NCBI GenBank assembly: GCA_012031335.1
Contig: JAAUTT010000335.1
Coordinates: forward strand, 1-5,811
Reading direction: 5' to 3'
Length of the DNA: 5,811 nt
From: Bacteroidales bacterium
GTDB taxonomy: Bacteria; Bacteroidota; Bacteroidia; Bacteroidales; JAAUTT01
This document shows, piece after piece, positions 1 to 5,811 of the stretch. A program made the position numbers and the translations under genes. Below the pieces are notes generated by a model. That model searched no databases. It saw only the letters and a program-made list of their open reading frames with translations, and was not told the origin of the DNA. The stretch's first letter is position 1; each line of letters begins with the position of its first letter.

Positions 1-1262
1 CTTTTGGAATTACTTTTTTAAGTAGCTCTTAATGCTAAATTGCCATGTCCTATTTCGCGGCGGCTGATGCCTCTGGAAGCTTTTGCATCGCCAGTGGAAA
101 AAGGAGGAAAATTGTAATGAAGAGTGAATTTTTCAGTTCCCTGAACAAGTACTTCATCCACAACTTTTTCGTCGAGTTTGGTGCCTAAGGTTACAGTTGT
201 AAGCGATTGCGTTTCTCCTCTGGTGAACAGTGCCGAGCCATGAGCCGCAGGAAGAATGTCGAGTTCGCATGAGATAGGCCGAATTTCGTCTGTTTTACGA
301 CCATCCAGGCGGATTCCTTCATCCAGAATCATGTTCCGCATGGCTTCTTTTTCCACTGCATGGTAATATTTGCTAACCAATGCTTTTTTCGATTCGCGTT
401 CTTCTTCCGGAAGTGATTCGATAAATTCGTTTTTGATGGCTTCAAAAGCATCCATCCGCTCGTGTTTACCCGATTGCGATTTGGCAACCTTATAAACTTT
501 ATCGTAACAATATTCATTAACTGCTTTGCGCAAATCTTCGTCGTTAACTTCGTGGCAATATTCCATTTTTTTGGTCTTGCCAACCATTTCCATCAATTCG
601 AGCTGCGCCTTACAATGCTTTTTAATTTCGTCGTGAGCGATTTTTAATGCTTCGAGCATATCGGCTTCGCTTACCTCGTTCATTTCACCTTCAACCATCA
701 TAATATTATCGATGGTGGCTGCAACCATAATATCCAGGTCGGCTTTAGCGCATTCTTCAAATGAAGGATTGATAATGAATTTTCCATCAGTGCGGGCAAC
801 CCGAACTTCCGAAATAGGTCCGTTGAAAGGTATATTTGAAACAGCCAGTGCTGCGGATGCCGCCAGTCCGGCTAAGGCATCGGGCATAATGCTGCGGTCG
901 GCCGATATAAGGCTGATGGTAACAAATGTTTCAGCATGGTAATCTTCGGGGAAGAGAGGGCGCAATGCTCTGTCGACCAAACGCGATACCAGAATTTCAT
1001 AGTCCGAGGGTTTGGATTCTCTTTTCATAAAACCACCGGGGAACCTACCTGTGGACGCAAACTTTTCTTTATATTCTACCGACAAAGGCATAAAATCCAC
1101 ATTCTCTTTCGCTTCTTTGGCAGTAACAACGGTTGCAAGCAACATTGTTTTGCCTTGCTTGAGAAGAACCGCTCCGTCGGCTTGTCTGGCTAACTTTCCG
1201 GTTTCCAGGACAATTGTCCGTCCATCGCCGAACTCAATTGCCTTTTGAACAATATTGAACAT
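1..1262 (-). CDS. pnp: Polyribonucleotide nucleotidyltransferase (PNPase), 5' part, frameshifted near the window edge
   Basis: PNPase is a cytoplasmic phosphorolytic 3'-to-5' exoribonuclease that works as a trimer and degrades RNA to nucleoside diphosphates. The visible reading frame gives 414 residues of an expected 700 or so; the rest (remainder of the second core, KH and S1 domains) lies beyond the left edge. The first RNase PH-like domain covers about residues 12-145, with the RPLFP segment at 101-105. The loop equivalent to E. coli FFRR reads FMKR (78-81). The helical linker is roughly 240-310, and the second RNase PH domain begins with LDGRK (319-323) and continues through FTRGETQ and [12 protein letters not shown]. 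The frame then stops at about position 18, but dropping one base near 21-26 restores LKKVIPK, as expected of the family. The ATG at 1262 matches the usual N-terminus ([19 protein letters not shown] follows); no Shine-Dalgarno is seen. It lies 95 nt behind rpsO with a terminator between. The identification is certain. Confidence 0.96.
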
Positions 1263-1304
1263 ACTTATTTATTTTAGATTGCTTTTAATTTAATTAGGAT
1301 AAAT

Positions 1305-1335
1305 AAAAAAAAAAGGCAATGATAAAATTGCCTTT
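1305..1335 (-). terminator. Intrinsic terminator between rpsO and pnp
   Basis: A perfect 9-bp inverted repeat, AAAGGCAAT (1312-1320) and ATTGCCTTT (1327-1335), encloses a 6-nt loop. On the minus strand the stem is followed by a run of ten T (1314 down to 1305, partly shared with the stem), which gives the classic hairpin plus U-tract for transcripts running from rpsO toward pnp. It begins about 22 nt after the rpsO stop codon. It probably ends or attenuates the rpsO transcript. Because pnp follows in the same direction with no recognisable promoter box in the remaining 42 nt, partial read-through or RNA processing here could set pnp expression; that part is inference. Confidence 0.85.
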
Positions 1336-1357
1336 CAATACCCTGATCAACGTAAAA

Positions 1358-1626
1358 TTATTTACGCAGATTCAAACTCTTGATAATATTACGATATCTT
1401 TCAATCTCAACATCTTTCAAATAATCCAGCATCCTTCTTCTTTTTCCAACCAATTTCAATAAAGCCATTTGGGTGCTGAAATCTTTTTTGTTTTTTTCAG
1501 ATGCTCTGTAAGATGAGTAATTCTTTCGGAATACAGCGCAATCTGTGATTCGGGCGAGCCAGTGTCAGTGGTCGATTTTCCGTACTGGGCAAATAATTCT
1601 TTCTTTCTTTCGACTGTTAAATACAT
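1358..1626 (-). CDS. rpsO: Small ribosomal subunit protein S15 (one-base frameshift)
   Basis: S15 is a primary 16S rRNA-binding protein that helps organise the platform of the 30S subunit. Reading from the ATG at 1626 gives [12 protein letters not shown], then [17 protein letters not shown] and HLTEHL. The frame then breaks in the A-rich stretch at about 1484-1497 (seven A, one C, six A on the coding strand). Adding one A to the seven-A run (1491-1497) restores NKKDF and the rest, including [12 protein letters not shown] and the C-terminal SLNLRK before a TAA at 1358-1360. The repaired protein is 89 residues, the normal S15 length. The DTGS and GKRR-xx-LDYL segments are hallmarks of the family. 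As it stands neither half is a working protein, and the break makes the gene easy for ORF callers to miss. A likely promoter box lies about 43 nt upstream of the start and a terminator follows the stop, so it may form its own transcription unit. Confidence 0.93.
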
Positions 1627-1668
1627 CGTATCTAATGTTTTGTATGTTTATTTCTTTTTAAGGATGCG

Positions 1669-1676
1669 CAAAAGTA
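1669..1676 (-). promoter_or_regulatory. Probable Bacteroidota -7 promoter element for rpsO
   Basis: TACTTTTG on the minus strand fits the Bacteroidota -7 consensus TAnnTTTG exactly. It lies 42 nt upstream of the rpsO ATG, leaving an AT-rich leader of roughly 35 nt. The partner -33 element is not clear: the nearest TTG (1701-1699) is 22 nt upstream, a little further than the usual 19-20, and an eight-base homopolymer in the spacer makes its true length uncertain. The assignment is therefore based on one box and position only. Confidence 0.5.
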
Positions 1677-1746
1677 TGGATTTTTTTTGAATCGGCTACA
1701 ATTTTTTTAAAAAAAATATTAAAGATCAAACACATCAGAAAACTGT

Positions 1747-3035
1747 TTATTGAGGGTTATGTGCAGATTGTGTGAGAATTTTATTCCCTATGCTGCATTC
1801 GAGGCATAAATGATGATCGCAGAATTTTGTCTTTAAAAAAATGAGGGCCTGACTGTGGAAGGCGCTTACAGGTTTAATGCCTAATTTTTGCCAGTTCTCA
1901 GTAATGGAATTTTTCTCGGGACTTATTTGTCCCAGGAAATCTAAAGCTTTATTTTGAAACTGAACCTGACCAGTTTTTTTTCCATACATAAAAAGCACCG
2001 GGATTACTGAATTTATCAGAATTATATCGATCGAGTCTTTTCCTATGGTTTTCTCAATTGGTTTGGATATTTTGCCGAATAAATAGTGGTTTTCCCAATA
2101 GGCTGAAGGTTTTACTTCAAACATTTCTCTTATTTTTTCAAGGGAAGATGCTTCCCGAAGGTATGAAAAAAGGCCAGAACATGAGTGTATCAAGGCGGCA
2201 AGTTGAGCAATCCTGATGGTTGGGAAATTTCCTGGCCGAAGTCGCAGAAATTTCCAAAGATGCCTGGGTATTGGTTTTAAGTGAAATTTCTTAGCCAGAA
2301 ACTTATATTCTTTCTGTAGTTTAAGAAAGTAGTCGTCGTATGGAAGCAATTCATTCAGAAATCCGGCTTGTCCAAATAAGAGCGCTTCGGTATGTAAAAG
2401 GCTGTCGGCATTTTTTTCGAGTATGTGATAGGGCAGTGTCAATGCCATTTGTTCGGCTGGTTGTCCGTTTAGATGAAATCCAAAACTACGGGTAATGGTG
2501 CGGTATAGAACTTCGTCCCAGTTATTCATGGTTTGTGCAAGATGTTTGGAAATCTCGGCCGACTTTTCCTCGAGCTTTGCTATTCCTAGCTTTTCGAGCC
2601 AGATAGAAACAATAAACGGGTCGACCTTGCTGAATTCTTTTGCGCATGGTACCCAAAGCCTGTTTTTTAATAAATAGTTGTATTGAGCCAGAATAGCATC
2701 GTTACATCTTATGGTTATTGTGGGTATGGTATTGCCATTGTTGTCGTTAACTCCCAGATCGTTGTCCGCAACAATATGCAGGATAACATTTTTGAAAGCA
2801 TCGTTGTTGTTGTGGTTGTGTTTTACCCAGTCAGAAGCTTTCACATGGACCTCGGCATTTCCGGCCCAGATAGTATCTCCAATTCTAATTCTTGTATTGA
2901 AAAAAATCGGGGCCAGCATCGTGATTATGGTTACCCGGATGAATTACTTCAATGGCAGTGCCATCAGGAAGAATTAATGATTCAGGAGTGTAGAGCCTGT
3001 GTTTCCAAAGAAAAAAAAACGAGTTCTTCGGTCAT
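1747..3035 (-). CDS. DUF2851 family protein of unknown function (two one-base frameshifts)
   Basis: I recognise this as the DUF2851 family; its function is not established. From the ATG at 3035 the protein starts MTEELVFF, and removing one base from the T9 run (3011-3019) gives LWKHRLYTPESL. Removing one base from the T7 run (2900-2906) joins GNHNHDAGPDFF to NTRIRIG, after which the frame is open to the TAA at 1747-1749. The repaired length is 428 residues. Conserved-looking features are G41-P42-D43-F44, W56-AGN-A60-E61-V62-H63, D68-W69 with H72 and H74, then VILHIV (83-88). The C-terminus carries a C-x4-C-x2-C cluster (C405, C410, C413) followed by IGNK. No signal peptide or membrane segment is evident, so it is probably cytoplasmic. 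The ATG at 2919 is internal and would lose the conserved N-terminus. The PD...ExH pattern recalls PD-(D/E)xK nucleases, but this is only a hint. It follows pyrF by 90 nt. Confidence 0.82.
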
Positions 3036-3057
3036 AGAGGAATGGATTTGATTGGGG

Positions 3058-3087
3058 TAAATATAAATCAAAATCCTGAAAAACAAG
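3058..3087 (-). promoter_or_regulatory. Possible weak promoter upstream of the DUF2851 gene
   Basis: On the minus strand a TATATTTA box (3065-3058) differs from the Bacteroidota -7 consensus TAnnTTTG only in its last base, and a CTTG (3087-3084) sits 18 nt upstream, close to the expected -33 spacing. It lies 22 nt before the ATG at 3035. No terminator hairpin is seen after pyrF, so the gene may equally be read from the upstream transcript. Confidence 0.25.
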
Positions 3088-3125
3088 AAAGGTAGTCAAT
3101 GCTTACAGAGAGTTTTTGCCCGCTA

Positions 3126-3958
3126 CTATAAGAGTTTTCTAGCTTTCAAAATACTTTTCATCTCTTCTTTTACAAGTAATGCCTGTTCGCGGGCTACAGA
3201 AGCAAAACGATCGGTGCAATCGGCATAAATAATGGCACGTGATGAGTTCACTAGCAATCCGCATTGTTTGTTCATGCCATATTTTGCCACTTCTTGCAAA
3301 CTACCACCCTGTGCACCAACACCGGGGATTAACAGAAAGTGGTTGGGAATTATTTTCCGGATATCAGTAAGCATTTCGGCTTTGGTAGCTCCAACAACAT
3401 ACATCATGTTATCGGGATTTCCCCATTTTTGAGATTGCCTGAGTACTTTTTCGAATAAGCGTTGCTGGCTTCCTTCTTCTTTTATAAGTTGAAAATCGGA
3501 TGCTCCGCTGTTGGAGGTAAGTGCCAGCAAAATGATGTACTTATTCGGATATCCCATAAATGGCGTTACCGAATCTTCGCCCATGTATGGGGAAACGGTT
3601 ACAGCATCGAAATCGTTTTTTTCAAAAAAAGCTTTGGCGTACATTTTCGATGTATTGCCTATATCACCTCTTTTGCATCGGCAATGATAAAAATGTCGGG
3701 ATATTTTTCGCGAATATAATTGGCGGTTAATTCAAGGTTAATCCATCCTGCTGCTCCAAGACTTTCGTAAAAAGCAATATTGGGCTTGTAAGCTACTGTA
3801 ATATCTGCAGTAGCATCAATAATTTTTTTATTGAATTCGAACAGGGGGAACTCAGCTTCGAGAATAATCCGGGGTATTTTAGCAATATCGGTATCGAGAC
3901 CAATACATAAAAAGCTTTCTTTTTTCCTGATATTCTCAAACAACTGCCTGCTGTCCAT
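3126..3958 (-). CDS. pyrF: Orotidine 5'-phosphate decarboxylase (one-base frameshift)
   Basis: The enzyme converts orotidine 5'-monophosphate to UMP, the last step of de novo pyrimidine synthesis, in the cytoplasm. The N-terminal part (3659-3958) reads [13 protein letters not shown]...CIGLDTD and ends at IIADAK followed by an out-of-frame stop. Adding one A to the A4 run at 3671-3674 gives [12 protein letters not shown], which matches the catalytic DxKxxDxxxT motif (D94, K96, D99, T103). The second part then continues from MYAKAFF through [15 protein letters not shown] and PGVGAQGG to the TAG at 3126-3128. The repaired length is 277 residues, normal for the long subfamily of PyrF. It starts 10 nt after the prfA stop, so the two are probably cotranscribed; no Shine-Dalgarno is visible. 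Unrepaired, the first half lacks most of the barrel and the second lacks the catalytic lysine, so two separate functional proteins are not plausible. Confidence 0.95.
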
Positions 3959-3968
3959 GATAATATGA

Positions 3969-5057
3969 TTATATATTTGCGCTTTCGTTCAGTCTTTCTG
4001 CATTCTCGGCCATCTGAAGTTTATCGATAAACTCCTGGATATCTCCATCCATAATGGTTGGGAGGTTATATACCGTATGGTTGATACGATGATCGGTAAC
4101 CCTTCCCTGTGGATAATTATAGGTACGGATTTTTGCTGATCTGTCGCCCGTTGATACCATTGTTTTTCTTTTGGAAGCAATATTATCAATATATTTTTGG
4201 TATTCCAGGTTATATAAGCGGGTTCGTAACTCACTTGTGGCTTTCTCCAGGTTTTTGATCTGTGACTTTTCGTCCTGACATTGTACAACAATTCCCGAAG
4301 GTATATGGGTAAGACGAATGGCCGAATAAGTAGTATTTACCGATTGACCGCCCGGACCCGATGAACAGAAGGTGTCTTTACGAACGTCGTTCATGTTAAG
4401 TTCTATATCGAATTCATCCGCTTCGGGTAAAACAGCAATGGTAGCTGCAGATGTATGTATCCGGCCCTGAGTCTCTGTTTTAGGAACTCTCTGGACCCGG
4501 TGTACCCCCGACTCATATTTCAGAACCCCATACACCTTATTGCCTGTAACTTTCATTACTATTTCCTTGTATCCTCCGGCTGTTCCATCCGATATACTTG
4601 TTACCTCATATCTCCATCCTTTGGTTTCAATATATTTTGTATACATACGAAACAGGTCGCCTGCAAAAATGCTGGCTTCGTCTCCTCCTGTACCTGCACG
4701 TATTTCCATTATGGCATTTTTATCATCTTCCGGGTCAACAGGTAGTAAAAGTAATTTTATATTTTCCTCGAGTGGGCCAACTTTGGAGTTAAGTTCGTCC
4801 AGCTCCATTCTGGCCATTTCTTTTAGTTCTTCGTCTTTTTCGTTGGAAATGATTTCCCTTGCACTTTCGATATTACTGAGTACGTTTTTATAATCCTCAT
4901 AGGTTTTCACCAAAGGTTCAATATCCCTATATTCCTTATTCAGTTTAACATATAATTTCATATCGGAAATTACCTCAGGGTCGGTAATTTTCTGCGACAC
5001 TTCCTCGAAACGGATTTTCACACTTTCGAGCTTTTCCAGTATCATATTATCACTCAT
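3969..5057 (-). CDS. prfA: Peptide chain release factor 1
   Basis: RF1 reads UAA and UAG stop codons in the ribosomal A site and triggers hydrolysis of peptidyl-tRNA. The 362-residue frame is complete, close to the usual 355-365. It has a charged helical N-terminal domain (about 1-105), the segment [18 protein letters not shown] (119-135), the codon-recognition tripeptide in its P-x-T form as P192-K193-T194 within [12 protein letters not shown], and the catalytic GGQ at 236-238 within [10 protein letters not shown]. The C-terminus includes [25 protein letters not shown] in its expected place. The P-x-T motif marks RF1, as RF2 has SPF. The ATG at 5057 is favoured over the Met at codon 5 because AGGAGA (5068-5063) stands 5 nt upstream, the clearest ribosome-binding site in the window. 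It is the only gene here without a frameshift. It lies about 120 nt after purM and 10 nt before pyrF. Confidence 0.98.
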   Translation of the reverse strand: MSDNMILEKLESVKIRFEEVSQKITDPEVISDMKLYVKLNKEYRDIEPLVKTYEDYKNVLSNIESAREIISNEKDEELKEMARMELDELNSKVGPLEENIKLLLLPVDPEDDKNAIMEIRAGTGGDEASIFAGDLFRMYTKYIETKGWRYEVTSISDGTAGGYKEIVMKVTGNKVYGVLKYESGVHRVQRVPKTETQGRIHTSAATIAVLPEADEFDIELNMNDVRKDTFCSSGPGGQSVNTTYSAIRLTHIPSGIVVQCQDEKSQIKNLEKATSELRTRLYNLEYQKYIDNIASKRKTMVSTGDRSAKIRTYNYPQGRVTDHRINHTVYNLPTIMDGDIQEFIDKLQMAENAERLNESANI

Positions 5058-5062
5058 TGATT

Positions 5063-5068
5063 TCTCCT
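5063..5068 (-). promoter_or_regulatory. Shine-Dalgarno site of prfA
   Basis: AGGAGA on the minus strand ends 5 nt before the prfA ATG at 5057. Other starts in the window have no comparable purine-rich site, so this one decides the start and suggests stronger or more conventional initiation on prfA. Confidence 0.7.
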
Positions 5069-5080
5069 AAAATTGGACGG

Positions 5081-5088
5081 CAAATTTA
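5081..5088 (-). promoter_or_regulatory. Possible Bacteroidota -7 promoter element for prfA
   Basis: TAAATTTG on the minus strand matches TAnnTTTG and lies 23 nt upstream of the prfA ATG, just before the Shine-Dalgarno site. No good TTTG -33 partner is found at the expected 19-20 nt upstream. The surrounding stretch is very AT-rich, so a chance match is likely enough that confidence is low. If real, it would make prfA-pyrF a unit separate from purM. Confidence 0.3.
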
Positions 5089-5177
5089 ATAATTTAAAAT
5101 GACTTTTCGCGATGGTATATTAAACACCCTTCACACCGCAGAATAAACTATTCCCGGCACAATAAAAAAATACAAAG

Positions 5178-5811
5178 TTAATAATGAAATTCTCCGAACT
5201 GACTTTGAATGGTGAGGCTTTTTCCATTCTCTTTTTCGCAATACCCCACCACCTGGGCATCTATATCGAAACTTCTGGCAATGTTGATAATATCCTGAGC
5301 AAGGTCTGGTTCTAAATAGATCTCGAAACGGTGACCCATATTAAATACTTTGTACATTTCGTCCCAGGGAGTACCGGATTGTTCTTTGATTATGCGAAAC
5401 AGAGGAGGAACAGGGAACATATTGTTTTTTAACCACACGAAGGTCATCAACAAAATGAAGAATTTTAGTTTGCGCGCCGCCTGAACAATGAACCATTCCA
5501 TGAATGCGGTTACGATGTTTATCCAGAATGCTGGCTATTACCGGTGCATAAGTGCGGGTAGGGGAGAGTACCAGTTTTCCTGCATCGATACCCAGTTCGT
5601 CGATAACATCGGTGAGCTTAAAGTTTCCTGAGTAAATAAGGTTTTTGTTCACACCAGGATCGTAACTTTCGGGGTATTTTTGCGCCAGATAATTTGAGAA
5701 CACATCGTGACGGGCAGAGGTGAGTCCGTTGCTGCCCATGCCACCGTTATATTGCCTTTCGTAGCTAGCTTTACCTGATGATGAAAAGGCCTACAATAAC
5801 ATCACCAGGTT
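5178..5811 (-). CDS. purM: Phosphoribosylformylglycinamidine cyclo-ligase (AIR synthetase), C-terminal part, two frameshifts
   Basis: PurM uses ATP to close formylglycinamidine ribonucleotide to aminoimidazole ribonucleotide in de novo purine synthesis. The gene runs off the right edge, and about 209 residues of an expected 390 or so are visible. From the edge the sequence reads PGDVIVGL; removing one base from the A4 run at 5784-5787 joins it to SSSGKASYE and YNGGMGSNGLTSARHD. LSPTRTYAPVI and the glycine-rich MVHCSGGAQTKILHF follow. A second extra base in the A6 run (5425-5430) interrupts RVVK/NNMFPVPPLF. The frame then continues through VFNMGHRFEIY to FGEFHY and the TAA at 5178-5180. The SSSG, YNGGMGSNGLTSARHD and HCSGGAQTK segments match the Bacteroidota form of PurM rather than the E. 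coli form. The ATGs at 5739 and 5501 are not true starts; they only open the fragments left by the frameshifts. The identification is firm. Confidence 0.93.

Noticed and set aside
462..1248. Several plus-strand open frames opposite pnp
   Set aside because: Shadows of the PNPase frame, which has clear domain motifs throughout this stretch.
1701..1717. T7/A8 palindrome between the DUF2851 gene and rpsO as a terminator
   Set aside because: The symmetry is only a T run next to an A run, with no GC in the stem and no loop, and runs of this kind are common in this AT-rich spacer.
2683..3051. Plus-strand open frame of 122 codons opposite the DUF2851 gene
   Set aside because: It lies antisense to a gene with recognisable family motifs and spans that gene's frameshift sites; its translation is low in complexity with valine runs and resembles nothing known to me.
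3989..4291. Minus-strand 100-codon frame inside prfA
   Set aside because: It is an alternative frame wholly inside the RF1 coding region, which is intact and strongly conserved.
4455..4893. Overlapping plus-strand open frames opposite prfA
   Set aside because: Serine-, leucine- and phenylalanine-rich shadow translations of the intact RF1 gene with no motif or start signal.
5178..5739. Two overlapping minus-strand frames as separate genes
   Set aside because: Both align in succession to one PurM; the overlap comes from one extra base in the A6 run at 5425-5430.
1..5811. Mobile element, CRISPR, tRNA, riboswitch or defence system
   Set aside because: No direct-repeat array, transposase-like frame, cloverleaf or long structured leader was seen; nearly all of the sequence is accounted for by six core genes and short spacers.

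Overview
The window reads as a piece of a Bacteroidota chromosome, most likely Bacteroidales. The evidence is an AT-rich sequence, proteins with the typical Bacteroidota versions of PurM, RF1, S15 and PNPase, a DUF2851 protein (a family I associate with this phylum), starts that mostly lack a Shine-Dalgarno sequence, and a TAnnTTTG-type promoter box upstream of rpsO. The genus cannot be told from this sequence. No mobile element, CRISPR array, tRNA, rRNA or horizontally acquired island is visible.

All six genes lie on the minus strand. In transcription order (right to left) they are: purM (3' part only, cut by the right edge), prfA, pyrF, a DUF2851 gene, rpsO, and pnp (5' part only, cut by the left edge). 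The gaps are about 120 nt (purM-prfA), 10 nt (prfA-pyrF), 90 nt (pyrF-DUF2851), 121 nt (DUF2851-rpsO) and 95 nt (rpsO-pnp). The last gap carries a clear intrinsic terminator hairpin, so pnp sits behind rpsO with a terminator between them, much as in E. coli. The genes cover purine and pyrimidine nucleotide synthesis (purM, pyrF), translation termination (prfA), the small ribosomal subunit (rpsO) and RNA decay (pnp). This is ordinary core-genome content.

The striking property is that five of the six genes are broken by single-base indels, seven in total; only prfA is intact. Six of the seven lie in A/T homopolymers, and each gene returns to its family's normal sequence, and where complete to its normal length, when one base is added or removed. 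Because these are conserved and mostly essential genes, uncorrected indel errors in the sequence are the most economical explanation. Transcriptional slippage or real mutation cannot be excluded from sequence alone. I annotate the full reconstructed extents as coding genes and state each frameshift. I see no convincing novel system here; the least understood element is the DUF2851 protein.
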